Shown here: positions 16,087-24,622 of the stretch, one piece after another
Numbering within the stretch: position 1 is the first letter of the stretch
How the letters are laid out: every line of letters begins with the position of its first letter
Assembly (NCBI RefSeq): GCF_963677845.1
Contig: NZ_OY782498.1
Location: forward strand, 1,495,518 to 1,559,517
DNA: 64,000 bases
DNA from: an uncultured Pseudodesulfovibrio sp.
GTDB taxonomy: Bacteria; Desulfobacterota; Desulfovibrionia; Desulfovibrionales; Desulfovibrionaceae
Reading direction: 5' to 3'
Program-made: the position numbers and the translations under genes
Notes under the pieces: generated by a model
What the model was told of the DNA's origin: nothing
Database searches by the model: none
The model's input: the letters and a program-made list of their open reading frames with translations, nothing else

Positions 16087-16959
16087 CTACTCTGAGAGTT
16101 CCTGGCTGTTGAAATTAATACGCAGAACCCGATCCCTATCGGTCCTCGGTTTCTCCACATATTCTGTTTCCGTGATGGCTCGAAGAGCTGAACTGTCAAA
16201 TTCAGGATTGTTTGACGATTCGATGACCTTCGAGGACAAAATTTTTCCGTCAGCTTCGAGGACTATTTCAAGGGTTGCCATCAAATTAGCCTCCCCTGCG
16301 AATGCGGGATATCGCCAATTCTTCTTGATGGCTGCCCCAACTATCAGGGCATACACTTCAGATAAACCGGAACCTGACCCGCCGACTGTACCGCCGACAA
16401 CGCCACCCTCTACTCCACCGGGCTGACCGCCATGGGCATAGACCTGATCCCCTTCACGCTTTTTAAGCGCGGCTAATTCCTCGGCCAAAGCCTTTTTCTT
16501 TTTTTGATCCTGCCGTTTGGTCCTCGCCTTTGCAGCGGCCATCCCTTCTGCCAACAACTGATCAGCGGTCTTCTTAGGCTTTGGTTTAGGCTTGGGCTTG
16601 GGTTTAGGCTTTTCTTCCTTCTTCTTGACCACGGTCTTTTTCTCAACCTTCTTAGGGCTAATTTTCTTGACCTCTGGCTCAGGCTTGGCCTCAACCACCG
16701 GGGTGGGGGGTACTTCAACAGCAGGCTCGGCCTTGGCTTCGACAACTGGCACAGCCGGGGTCGGAGTTACGGGTTCAACAACAGCCGTCACTTCCACTGG
16801 CGGTCCAGGGGGCGGCGGCGCTAAAGAGACGAGATCAACCGTATACACAGGTCTGTCCATATTCACTTTCACTCCATCCGTGTTCACACCATAAATGGCG
16901 ACCACGGCCAGAGCAGTGTGAAAAAGAATGGAAAGTATAAGACCGAGACTTTGCCGCAT
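16087..16959 (-). CDS. tolA: TolA/TonB-like energy-transducing protein
   Basis: Inner-membrane anchored protein of 290 residues linking the TolQR motor to TolB-Pal. One N-terminal membrane helix (about 5-24) is followed by a Pro/Val/Glu-rich stretch, a basic segment with six tandem Lys-Pro pairs near residue 120, an Ala/Lys helix, a Gly-rich hinge (GGVVGGTVGGSGSG), and a C-terminal TonB/TolA domain (IGAAIKKNWRYP-like, VLEADGKILSSKVIESS, FDSSALRAI). It is much shorter than the 421-residue E. coli TolA and lacks the long helical domain II. Position between tolR and tolB supports TolA over TonB. Confidence 0.88.
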   Translation of the reverse strand: MRQSLGLILSILFHTALAVVAIYGVNTDGVKVNMDRPVYTVDLVSLAPPPPGPPVEVTAVVEPVTPTPAVPVVEAKAEPAVEVPPTPVVEAKPEPEVKKISPKKVEKKTVVKKKEEKPKPKPKPKPKPKKTADQLLAEGMAAAKARTKRQDQKKKKALAEELAALKKREGDQVYAHGGQPGGVEGGVVGGTVGGSGSGLSEVYALIVGAAIKKNWRYPAFAGEANLMATLEIVLEADGKILSSKVIESSNNPEFDSSALRAITETEYVEKPRTDRDRVLRINFNSQELSE

Positions 16960-16971
16960 TATATTTAAATA

Positions 16972-17397
16972 CTACTTTTTTTTATTTTTTTTCAAATCAG
17001 CAGTCTTTTCCGCAACAATGCCTAACCGATCAATTCCAGCACCTTTAATTTCACCCATGATCATCACCACAGTACCGTAGGCCACTTCTTTGTCAGCGCG
17101 TAAAAAAAGTTGTTTTTTCTGTTTAGCGACCAGTCGCTTCAGATGATCTTGCAGTTCATCCAATCCAACCTGATACTCATCAAGAAATAATGTGCCGTCT
17201 TTCTTGACTGACAACACCAGATGTTCCGAATCCTGTGGCAAATTCTTAACCGTCTTGGTGACGGGAAGGTCAACCTCGACTCCCTGTGTCATAAGTGGAG
17301 CGGTGACCATAAAAATAATCAAGAGCACCAACATCACGTCGACAAATGGCGTGACGTTAATCTCGTTAAGAAAACCGCCTCCTGTCTTGATAGCCAT
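16972..17397 (-). CDS. tolR: ExbD/TolR-family biopolymer transport protein
   Basis: Inner-membrane subunit of 141 residues with one N-terminal span. The motif NEINVTPFVDVMLVLLIIFM carries the ion-binding Asp, and the periplasmic domain has LFLRADKEVAYGTVV. It forms the proton-driven motor with TolQ. It is encoded nine bases after tolQ and followed after 12 bases by tolA. The C-terminal Lys-rich tail is short. Confidence 0.93.
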   Translation of the reverse strand: MAIKTGGGFLNEINVTPFVDVMLVLLIIFMVTAPLMTQGVEVDLPVTKTVKNLPQDSEHLVLSVKKDGTLFLDEYQVGLDELQDHLKRLVAKQKKQLFLRADKEVAYGTVVMIMGEIKGAGIDRLGIVAEKTADLKKNKKK

Positions 17398-17406
17398 GAG
17401 GCGCTC

Positions 17407-18111
17407 CTACTTTTTCTCGGGCTTGGATGCCCAGGCGATTTCGCGCTCAGCGCGATTCAAAAAGGCACCAGCGAAATCAACCATGCCAGTTTCGACTTCT
17501 CCAAGTTTGCCAAGAAAATAGTTATAAAAAATGGTGGCAGGAATCGCGACCAACAAACCGATAGCTGTGGCAATCAGTGCTTCGGAAATACCTGGGGCAA
17601 CGGTTGCTAACGCAGCGGATTGAGCCAATCCAATGGAATGGAAGGAATGCATAATCCCCCAAACTGTACCAAACAATCCAATAAAAGGAGCTGCATTGGC
17701 ACATGTCGCCAAAAACGGCAGATTACGAGTTAACACACGCATTTCCTTCGAGATGCCTTGCTTGAGGACACGACGTAAAGTATCTTTGACAAGTAACCGT
17801 TTGCGCTCACGATTAACATCCGCCTTTTCCAGCAGCCGAAACTCATGTACCGCCAAAGTCGACACGCGAGCTAAAGGAGACTGAGCTTTATCGCCCAAGA
17901 CCTTCAATCCGGAAGTCAAATCCTGTGAATCCATGAAAGCATCGTAGCCTTGCATGACTTTTTTTCGGGCCGATCCAATGGTAAAAAATTTGAAAAAGAT
18001 AATGGTCCAACTCCATACAGACATTAGAGCAAGAAAAATCATCACCAGTTTCACAGCTAATGTGGCCCCTGTCAGAAGGGTCAGCATGTCACTCTCAGGC
18101 AAAAAATTCAT
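17407..18111 (-). CDS. tolQ: MotA/TolQ/ExbB proton-channel protein TolQ
   Basis: Inner-membrane channel subunit of 234 residues, first gene of the tol-pal operon. Three membrane spans are visible: one near 12-35, and two in ATCANAAPFIGLFGTVWGIM and PGISEALIATAIGLLVAIPATIFYNYF. These two hold the conserved residues of the proton path. The AGGTG eight bases before the ATG serves as ribosome-binding site. With TolR it drives TolA. Confidence 0.93.
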   Translation of the reverse strand: MNFLPESDMLTLLTGATLAVKLVMIFLALMSVWSWTIIFFKFFTIGSARKKVMQGYDAFMDSQDLTSGLKVLGDKAQSPLARVSTLAVHEFRLLEKADVNRERKRLLVKDTLRRVLKQGISKEMRVLTRNLPFLATCANAAPFIGLFGTVWGIMHSFHSIGLAQSAALATVAPGISEALIATAIGLLVAIPATIFYNYFLGKLGEVETGMVDFAGAFLNRAEREIAWASKPEKK

Positions 18112-18159
18112 GGTGGCACCTATACTTTAATCTTTGGGCTCAAAGCCCCATTATGCAAA

Positions 18160-18190
18160 GAAAGCCGGACTTAACCCAAGCCGCGGCTTT
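18160..18190 (-). terminator. Possible weak terminator after the PHP gene
   Basis: Inverted repeat AAAGCCG/CGGCTTT (18160-18166, 18184-18190) with a 17-base loop. On the minus strand it is followed by CTTTGCATAATGG. It sits between the miaB-BFN-PHP unit and tolQ. A second small stem, GGGCT/AGCCC, follows at about 18134-18149. The tail is poor in U, so confidence is low. Confidence 0.3.
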
Positions 18191-18246
18191 CCGATGTCAC
18201 TTTGACGTATACACTTCCATGGTCACAATTATGCGACAACGTAAAA

Positions 18247-18897
18247 TTACTTCATGCATCGCTGAACAATCTCCCAGGCATTGGACTCTGTCTGGCGGTA
18301 TTCCTCCAGTGTCAGTCCAGCTCCAAGTGCGATAGTTTTTCGCAAATCACTGCTTATCAAATCGCGAGGGGCGTGGGCGTCATTGTTCACGACTAATTTG
18401 GCACCATGCTTTCTTGCAAGGGCTGCAACATGTCCATTCGTGTAGCTGTGGCCTCCGCGAGTAGTAATCTCCAAAGCCACACCTTTCTCCACGGCCAACT
18501 GCACTTCTTCATCAGTAATCAAACCAGGATGGGCCAAAACATCGACACCTGCTTCAATGGCAGCCAAATTAGTTCCAGGAGCAACAGGTTCAACCGGAGT
18601 CTCACCATGCATCACAACAACCTGTGCACCAGCATTTCTCGCTTCTTGCACCATCCCCTCGATCAATGCTGGCGGAACATGAGTCAATTCAACCCCTGCC
18701 ATCACATTGATATCAAAGAAGTGCCCATGTTTTTTCACAAACCGGAGAATGTTCTCCAAAGTATAATACATGGTACTTTCATCTGCATGGTCGGTCATGC
18801 AGAGAGCCTTGTATCCTGCGACCTCAGCCCGACGGACAAGCTCGGCAGGAATAAGTTCACCGTCACTAAAAATCGTGTGTGTATGCAGATCGATCAT
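18247..18897 (-). CDS. PHP-domain metal-dependent phosphoesterase
   Basis: Protein of 216 residues of the PHP superfamily (histidinol-phosphatase/PolX-like fold), a predicted trinuclear-metal phosphoesterase. Metal-ligand motifs in order are DLHTHTIFSDGE (residues 3-14), CMTDHADE, AGVELTH, VVMHGETP, AHPG and NNDAH. ATG at 18897 begins directly before the first motif. The frame is open to 19062, but that part overlaps the upstream gene. It is downstream of miaB and the BFN gene on the same strand. The substrate is unknown. Histidinol phosphatase is possible but is not supported by neighbours. Confidence 0.88.
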   Translation of the reverse strand: MIDLHTHTIFSDGELIPAELVRRAEVAGYKALCMTDHADESTMYYTLENILRFVKKHGHFFDINVMAGVELTHVPPALIEGMVQEARNAGAQVVVMHGETPVEPVAPGTNLAAIEAGVDVLAHPGLITDEEVQLAVEKGVALEITTRGGHSYTNGHVAALARKHGAKLVVNNDAHAPRDLISSDLRKTIALGAGLTLEEYRQTESNAWEIVQRCMK

Positions 18898-18904
18898 AAT
18901 AGGC

Positions 18905-19399
18905 CTACATTTTATATTTAATATCGTCTTCCGAGAGCTTTTCCAGCTCATCCACCCATGTATCCGAATCCTCTGTGCTGATAACAGTTTCAGCATGTTC
19001 CGGAAACGGCGCTCCAGCTTCTTCGAAGACAGATTCACTCGCCAAAATTTTACACTCGGCACGAACAGCTAAAGCAATTGCATCAGATGGACGGCAGTCA
19101 ATCCGACGGGTCTCCTTGTCTGTGGTGACCACTATCTCGGCAAAAAAAGTCCCGTTTTCGATGTCGGTAACTTCCACTCTGGTAATCGTACCACCCAAAA
19201 CACGAATCGCATTCAACAATAAATCGTGCGTCATGGGACGAGGAAATGGAACTTCGTTAATAGCCATGGAAATAGACATGGCCTCCACAGCACCAATCCA
19301 TATAGGCAGGACTTTGGTTTCATCCATATCCTTAAGGACGATAATGGGCGACTTGCCCGACTCGTCCAATGCGAGTCCGAATATTTCCACCTCTACCAC
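18905..19399 (-). CDS. Bifunctional nuclease (BFN/DUF151) domain protein
   Basis: Protein of 164 residues with the BFN domain: VLPIWIGAVEAMSISMAI, RPMTHDLLLNAIRVLGG, RIDCRPSDAIALAVR. An acidic tail follows. Plant members degrade RNA and DNA, but the bacterial function is not established. GTG start at 19399 overlaps the last seven bases of miaB, so translation is coupled. The link to tRNA modification is conserved only as far as this adjacency shows. Confidence 0.88.
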   Translation of the reverse strand: MVEVEIFGLALDESGKSPIIVLKDMDETKVLPIWIGAVEAMSISMAINEVPFPRPMTHDLLLNAIRVLGGTITRVEVTDIENGTFFAEIVVTTDKETRRIDCRPSDAIALAVRAECKILASESVFEEAGAPFPEHAETVISTEDSDTWVDELEKLSEDDIKYKM

Positions 19400-20742
19400 G
19401 GCTGCCCAATCCTTTCCCCGTTCAGGGAGTGCTTTTTTGCTTCAACTATTTTCACCGGGACCATCATGCCAACAAGACCGCTGTCGCAATCAATGTCCAC
19501 ATTCACAATTCTTCCGGCTGGATCGCGTCCTTTCCAAGCTGTCAAGGGGCCATCCTGTTTACGACTTAATCCCTCGATAAAAGCAATGGTTTCATTGCCA
19601 ACAAGATTTTTTAGACATTCTCTAGTAATATTATTTTGCAGAGTCTGCAAGCGCATCAGTCTCTCAGACGCTTCTTCCGGTGACACCTTCGGTTCCATAT
19701 TCACTGCAGCCACACCCGGTCGGTCAGAATACTTGAAAGAAAAACTGGATTCAAATCCGACTTTTTTTACCATATCGAGTGTTTCCTGAAAATCATCTTC
19801 AGTCTCGCCAGGAAAGCCCACAATCAAATCAGTGGTTAACGAAATATCTGGTCTTGCTGCTTTCAAACCATCAACAATGGAAAGATAGCGCGTGATATCA
19901 TACCTGCGTCGCATAGCCTTGAGAACTCTGTCAGAACCGGCCTGCATGGGCAGGTGCAAAGAAGGGCATAAATTTTCGAGTTCCCCGAATGCCGCTATAA
20001 CCTCAGGAGCAATATCCTTAGGATGCGATGTCGTAAATCTGAGTCTTTCCAATCCATCAATCGCAGCCACGCTGGTCAGCAATTCGGCAAAGCTGACGCC
20101 CACACCGCCCTTATCCAACCCGAAGCTGTTGACGTTCTGACCGAGCAAGGAAATTTCACGCACCCCACTTTCAACCAGCAAACGACATTCGTCGATAACA
20201 GCTTCCGGGTGGCGAGATTTTTGCCGTCCACGAGTATAAGGAACTATACAATATGAACAGAAATTATCGCACCCTTGCATGATATTTACGAAAGCCTGCC
20301 GTGTATCCTGAATTGAGATAGTCTTTTCTTCGGGTTGCTCGCGTTCCTCATATATTGAAACAAAATCAAGCAATGCTAAACGTTCTTCTTTACCCGCTGC
20401 AATGCGTTCCAAGGCATTGGGGGCATCCGCTATTCCATCAGAGCCAAAGACGAGTTTGACGAAGGGGAAACGGTCAAAAAAGCCCTTTCCCACCTGTTGA
20501 GCAACACATCCGCCCACAGCAGCGAAGACATTCTCATCACGTTTGACATGCGCGGCGATACGACCAAGCTCACTATAAACCTTTTGTTCCGGTTTATCTC
20601 GAACACTACACGTGTTGAGAATAAACACTTGAGCATCGGTTTCGTCTGTCTCGACCCACCCCCGACTTTCCAACGCTCGATTGAGCCATTGGGAATCATG
20701 CACGTTCATCTGACACCCGAAGGTGGTGATGTGAAATTTCAT
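19393..20742 (-). CDS. miaB: tRNA-2-methylthio-N6-dimethylallyladenosine synthase MiaB
   Basis: Radical SAM methylthiotransferase of 449 residues that adds a methylthio group to i6A37 of tRNAs reading UNN codons. The N-terminal domain has the three cluster cysteines in FGCQMNVHDS, NTCSVRD and VGGCVAQ. The radical SAM motif is GCDNFCSYCIVPYTRG. The C-terminal TRAM domain ends at IVNVDIDCDSG. Start at 20742 has TAGGAC upstream. Followed by BFN and PHP genes. Confidence 0.95.
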   Translation of the reverse strand: MKFHITTFGCQMNVHDSQWLNRALESRGWVETDETDAQVFILNTCSVRDKPEQKVYSELGRIAAHVKRDENVFAAVGGCVAQQVGKGFFDRFPFVKLVFGSDGIADAPNALERIAAGKEERLALLDFVSIYEEREQPEEKTISIQDTRQAFVNIMQGCDNFCSYCIVPYTRGRQKSRHPEAVIDECRLLVESGVREISLLGQNVNSFGLDKGGVGVSFAELLTSVAAIDGLERLRFTTSHPKDIAPEVIAAFGELENLCPSLHLPMQAGSDRVLKAMRRRYDITRYLSIVDGLKAARPDISLTTDLIVGFPGETEDDFQETLDMVKKVGFESSFSFKYSDRPGVAAVNMEPKVSPEEASERLMRLQTLQNNITRECLKNLVGNETIAFIEGLSRKQDGPLTAWKGRDPAGRIVNVDIDCDSGLVGMMVPVKIVEAKKHSLNGERIGQPW

Positions 20743-20779
20743 ATATGATGTCCTACCCCTATAAGGGCAGTTGAAGGTT

Positions 20780-20807
20780 ATTATAAATCATTCATACCCG
20801 TGCAAGC
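20780..20807 (-). promoter_or_regulatory. Possible miaB promoter
   Basis: TATAAT on the minus strand (20780-20785) about 37 bases before the miaB ATG, with GCTTGC 16 bases or TTGCAC 14 bases upstream. The -10 is perfect and the -35 is weak. Confidence 0.4.
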
Positions 20808-20810
20808 CAC

Positions 20811-21395
20811 TTAAACACTGGCAAGCCACGTGTCCAGAAAGTGCAAGGCTTTTCCCAAAGTTTCCTTTGCAGTCAATCGAGTATTGTCGATAACAAGCTC
20901 TGCATCCGGATCCATTTCAAACTCTACATCTACACCAATGACCTCACCAAGACCGTCAAATTGTTCACCAGTCTTCTTGCGTTGCAAAGCCTTGCTGTAC
21001 AATCCGGCCATAACAAGTCCTTCTGGCCTAACCGACTCCCGACGAATGGCCTCGGTAATATCACACTGAATAAAAATCTCAGCAAATCGAGGCAGCTTTA
21101 ACCGTGCATACTCTCGCATGGATCGTTTATATGCGGAACCATCCATCAAAACATTCTTGCCCTGTCGCACGAGTTCAGCCACTTCATTGACAAAAAGAAC
21201 GTATGCCTTTTCACGTTCTTCAAGTGTATAGTCAGGATGCGGGAAATATAATTTGCGTCGTTCATCCATCTGAAGAAAGGTCACCTTGATGCCACGGTCT
21301 TCCATGTACGCAAGAACACCTTTCGCCAACGTGGATTTACCGCTTCCAGGCAGTCCGACAATCCAAAGAGCCCATCCCGACACATTTTCGGCCAT
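20811..21395 (-). CDS. P-loop kinase related to adenylylsulfate kinase
   Basis: Protein of 194 residues. Walker A GLPGSGKST is at 14-22, a LID-like Arg-rich region lies in IRRESVRPEGL, and NVLMDGSAYKRSMREYAR resembles the CysC core. The substrate-side motif DGDNVR of true APS kinases is replaced by LQMDERRKL, and no ATP sulfurylase gene is nearby, so PAPS synthesis is doubtful. It starts two bases after an APH-type phosphotransferase gene, and a PfkB kinase lies upstream. Pairing of an APH-type kinase with a P-loop kinase has precedent in fused COG2187-COG0645 proteins. A role on a small metabolite is inferred, substrate unknown. Confidence 0.75.
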   Translation of the reverse strand: MAENVSGWALWIVGLPGSGKSTLAKGVLAYMEDRGIKVTFLQMDERRKLYFPHPDYTLEEREKAYVLFVNEVAELVRQGKNVLMDGSAYKRSMREYARLKLPRFAEIFIQCDITEAIRRESVRPEGLVMAGLYSKALQRKKTGEQFDGLGEVIGVDVEFEMDPDAELVIDNTRLTAKETLGKALHFLDTWLASV

Positions 21396-21397
21396 GA

Positions 21398-22480
21398 CTA
21401 CTCCAGATATTTATTGATATTCTCCCAATCAAAAACATCGTCTTCAAGCACATTGCCTACAAAATTGAAAAGCCTTTGACGAACGGACTCGGGATGATCA
21501 GGATACCATTCCGGTGACGCGATGACCAACCCACGAAAAACGCAAAACGGGGCCATGACGTCAAAAATATCCGTATCGCTTGTCCGGGCTATATATTCCT
21601 CGACATAAGCCCGATACAACTTCTCAAAGGGTCCACTCATTCGATCATGACCGTAGAGACTCCACAATAGATAATTAACAGCCATGGTCGCCAAATCTCC
21701 GGCAGGTTCTCCCCATTCTCCACGACTGCGATCAAGAACTGAAAATTCTCCATCATCAGTGACAAGCACATTCCAGGGATGAAAATCGCCATGAACAACG
21801 CTCAATCTATGGGCGTAACCCTTGAGTTTCCATCGCCAATCAATGAGACGTTTTTCCAAGGCCATGAATTCATTGTCGCCAAACGGTGCATAAGGATGAG
21901 GAAACGCTTCGTCTATCAATCCGAGAATACATTCGCTTGAGCCAATCAGATTACGGATACGCCGATAATACAGATGGGGATCATCAAATTTGACGCTGTG
22001 CGCCCGTGCAAGCCACCGAGCAAATTCACGAGCGGTTTCAACATCAGATTCACGAATGTCGCCAGACTTGATCCTATCGAGATCAAGGAAATAGTCATGC
22101 CCTTCCAACTTCTCATTGAGGATAAAGAATTCCTTGGGTTCATCCACCGGTATCAGGGAATCCGAACTATCGACATACCCAAGGCCAAGCGGGTGAACAT
22201 GCCGTTCCATGCGTGCGGAGGTCTCGTACTGAAACATAAGAATTGCTCCTCTGTCCCAATAAAACTGGTGGCCGTATTTGTCCCCTTTCATCACGGACAA
22301 AACAGCCTCTCGCATCTCTCCACCAACTTCGAACTGAAGCAATAAAGGCTTGCCGTACCCAAATCCCTTCATACCCTGTTCGTCCAGATTGCCAATGGAA
22401 CCAGCCCCGACGAGTCGGGCGTCATCTCCGAAAGCACGCTTCAAATATGCCTCAATGGATTCGATCTTCAATTCGATCAT
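21398..22480 (-). CDS. APH-type phosphotransferase (kinase-fold) protein
   Basis: Protein of 360 residues with the aminoglycoside-phosphotransferase/choline-kinase fold. The catalytic loop is VVHGDFHPWNVL (about 237-248), and the metal-binding segment is SVLDRSRGEWGEPAGDLA, with DRS rather than the usual DWE. The N-lobe is less conserved. GGGGAGGG upstream of the ATG supports the start. It lies between a PfkB sugar kinase and a P-loop kinase on the same strand. It is more likely to phosphorylate a metabolite than an antibiotic, and no known aminoglycoside subgroup is recognised. Confidence 0.82.
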   Translation of the reverse strand: MIELKIESIEAYLKRAFGDDARLVGAGSIGNLDEQGMKGFGYGKPLLLQFEVGGEMREAVLSVMKGDKYGHQFYWDRGAILMFQYETSARMERHVHPLGLGYVDSSDSLIPVDEPKEFFILNEKLEGHDYFLDLDRIKSGDIRESDVETAREFARWLARAHSVKFDDPHLYYRRIRNLIGSSECILGLIDEAFPHPYAPFGDNEFMALEKRLIDWRWKLKGYAHRLSVVHGDFHPWNVLVTDDGEFSVLDRSRGEWGEPAGDLATMAVNYLLWSLYGHDRMSGPFEKLYRAYVEEYIARTSDTDIFDVMAPFCVFRGLVIASPEWYPDHPESVRQRLFNFVGNVLEDDVFDWENINKYLE

Positions 22481-22510
22481 GACGCCCTCCCCGGCGGGGC
22501 CTTTTAAAAC

Positions 22511-23446
22511 TTATTCCATAGGACCAAATACGGCCTCATATCGAGCAGTAAACTCATCCATCGTGAAGGAGTGTTCCTGCGTTCCATTCTTTTCAACTGC
22601 ATACGTTGCACAGGTTGCACCAAGCTTGCAGGCATCCACCACGGTCTTGCCCATGGACAACCCCTTGAGCAGTCCCGAGCGGAAAGCATCACCTGCGCCA
22701 GTAGGATCAACAACCGCTTCAGCTGGAACAACATCCACAAAAGTTTCCTCGCCATTACAATTTACGACAGAACCTTTTTCTCCCAGTGTTGTGACAAGAT
22801 AGGCAACAGAATCCAAAATATCATCTTTGGACATGCCTGTTGTATTCATGATCATCTCCAACTCATAGTCATTGGTGATGAGAATTTCCGCGCCAAGAAA
22901 AGCCTCTTTAAGCTGTTCACTGGTAAAAGCCGGAATCTGCTGCCCCGGATCGAAAATGAAAGGTATTTTATTCTCTCGGTAATACTTGGGATGATCAATC
23001 ATATCGCCCAAATTACCAGGAGAAATAATACCCAAGGCATCGTTGCCATTGATCTTGGACATATCATACTGGCAAGGATATTTCATAGCACCGGGGTTAA
23101 AACCTGTAATCTGATTATCAGACTGATCAGTAGTGATGTAAGCCCCGGCAGTAAATTCCTGATCAAGGGTACGAATTCCTTCTACGGAAAAACCAAAATG
23201 ATGCAAACGTTCATCATAAGTTGCAAAATCCTTACCTACCTGACTGAGAATAACAGATTTTTCATCAAGCAATGCAAGGCTGTAAGCAATATTACCGGCA
23301 GTACCGCCAAACCTCTCGGTCAGACCGTCAACGAGAAAGCACACATTCAAAATATGAATCTTGTCAGGAAGGATATGATTAGAAAATTTGTCAGGAAATG
23401 ACATGATGCGGTCAAAAGCAAGGGAACCGGTAACATAAATATTCAT
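22511..23446 (-). CDS. PfkB-family carbohydrate/nucleoside kinase
   Basis: Ribokinase-fold kinase of 311 residues. The C-terminal PfkB signature DPTGAGDAFRSGLLKGL contains the catalytic Asp and anion hole. FGGTAGNIAYSLALL near residue 55 and AGAYITTDQSDNQITGF are the substrate-lid and sugar-binding regions. Features recall adenosine-kinase-like members, but the substrate cannot be fixed. AGGAG precedes the ATG. First gene of a three-kinase run. Confidence 0.88.
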   Translation of the reverse strand: MNIYVTGSLAFDRIMSFPDKFSNHILPDKIHILNVCFLVDGLTERFGGTAGNIAYSLALLDEKSVILSQVGKDFATYDERLHHFGFSVEGIRTLDQEFTAGAYITTDQSDNQITGFNPGAMKYPCQYDMSKINGNDALGIISPGNLGDMIDHPKYYRENKIPFIFDPGQQIPAFTSEQLKEAFLGAEILITNDYELEMIMNTTGMSKDDILDSVAYLVTTLGEKGSVVNCNGEETFVDVVPAEAVVDPTGAGDAFRSGLLKGLSMGKTVVDACKLGATCATYAVEKNGTQEHSFTMDEFTARYEAVFGPME

Positions 23447-23483
23447 TGTAACTCCTCAAAAGATGGCTGAATTTTTCACCGGG

Positions 23484-23513
23484 AAGGTACGTTTTTGCTC
23501 CCATTGCTGTCAA
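23484..23513 (-). promoter_or_regulatory. Possible promoter of the three-kinase operon
   Basis: TTGACA (23508-23513 on the minus strand), 18 bases, then TACCTT (23484-23489), 38 bases before the PfkB ATG. The -35 is perfect and the -10 is moderate. Confidence 0.4.
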
Positions 23514-23540
23514 CGGTATGCCTGTATTAAAAACACATAT

Positions 23541-23861
23541 TCATGATTCCATGGTTTCTCCGTTGATCCATTGTAAAAAATCCGGGTTACCGTCGGTAAT
23601 GGGGACAGCCACAACACACGGCACTTCATAGCTGTGTATAACCTTAACCGCTTCAGTTAATTCATCAACAAGACTCTCTTTTGTTTTCGCGAAGAGCACA
23701 ACTTCTTCAGCCTTTTCCACCTTGCCTTTCCACCAATACATGGACTTCATACCACCAAGAATATTCACACACGCAACCAACCGACGTTCCAAAAGCACTG
23801 TCCCGATATTTTCCGCTTCGACCATGGTTTCACATGTCATATAGATAAATGTTTCGCCCAT
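23541..23861 (-). CDS. cutA: Divalent-cation tolerance protein CutA
   Basis: Small trimeric cytoplasmic protein of 106 residues. CutA landmarks are visible: FIYMTCETMVEAENIG, LLERRLVACVNIL, SMYWWKGKVEKAEEVVLFAKT and HSYEVPCVVAVPI. Linked genetically to copper tolerance in E. coli, exact role unsettled. AAAAAGGAG precedes the ATG. It is divergent from nth and may be a separate unit from the kinase genes. Confidence 0.93.
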   Translation of the reverse strand: MGETFIYMTCETMVEAENIGTVLLERRLVACVNILGGMKSMYWWKGKVEKAEEVVLFAKTKESLVDELTEAVKVIHSYEVPCVVAVPITDGNPDFLQWINGETMES

Positions 23862-23986
23862 GAGATCTCCTTTTTAGAAAGTTGTACCAATGATACATGC
23901 TTTAAAGTCCCACGCAAAGAAGAGTAAGCAATTGGGACTTGAGCGTTGGAAAAGCAGGTGCTAACACCGTCCATCACGGAGACATC

Positions 23987-24622
23987 ATGAAAAAGAAAGA
24001 ACGCGCATCAGAAATATACAAACGTTTGGCGAAACGGTATCCATCGCCTGAGCCGGCACTAACTTGGTCCACTCCATGGGAATTACTCGTGGCAACGGCC
24101 CTGTCCGCTCAATGCACTGATGAACGGGTAAACAAAGTCACTCCAGTTTTTTTCAAGCGATGGCCCGAAATTGAAGATGCAGCCAATGCCGATGTGACAG
24201 ACATCGAAGAAGTGGTCCGCTCAACCGGTTTTTTTCGGAACAAGGCTAAAAATATCAAAGCAGCAGCCCTGCGGATTATGACAGAATACGACGGCAAGGT
24301 GCCACAAACAATGGCGGAACTCATCACGCTTGGTGGTGTTGCTCGAAAAACTGCAAGTATTGTTCTTTCTAATGCATTCGGCGTTAACGAAGGCATTGCC
24401 GTAGACACCCACGTCAAACGACTCGCTTTTCGTATGGGACTGACCACCAAAACAGCACCCATTCCCATTGAAAAAGACCTCATGCCACTGTACCCGCGTG
24501 ACCAATGGGGTGATATTAACCATTACCTTGTTTTTTATGGTCGCGAGGTTTGCCCTGCACGAAAACCCAAATGCGACATATGTGAACTCAACGACATCTG
24601 CCCAAAAAAGGGAGTAAAATAA
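23987..24622 (+). CDS. nth: Endonuclease III
   Basis: Base-excision repair glycosylase/AP lyase of 211 residues for oxidised pyrimidines. The helix-hairpin-helix [16 protein letters not shown] segment ([13 protein letters not shown]) has the catalytic Lys, VDTHVKRL the catalytic Asp, and the C-terminal C-X6-C-X2-C-X5-C ([17 protein letters not shown]) the [4Fe-4S] cluster. ATG at 23987 is chosen for CGGAGA and fit to family length, since the frame is open to 23939. The stop overlaps the tgt start (TAATG). Confidence 0.95.
   Translation: MKKKERASEIYKRLAKRYPSPEPALTWSTPWELLVATALSAQCTDERVNKVTPVFFKRWPEIEDAANADVTDIEEVVRSTGFFRNKAKNIKAAALRIMTEYDGKVPQTMAELITLGGVARKTASIVLSNAFGVNEGIAVDTHVKRLAFRMGLTTKTAPIPIEKDLMPLYPRDQWGDINHYLVFYGREVCPARKPKCDICELNDICPKKGVK

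Noticed and set aside
20811..21395. Assimilatory APS kinase (cysC) annotation
   Set aside because: The DGDNVR substrate motif is missing and there are no sulfate-activation neighbours. Only a related P-loop kinase is supported.
21398..22480. Aminoglycoside resistance gene
   Set aside because: Only the general kinase fold is seen. It is embedded in a metabolic operon with no mobile-element context.
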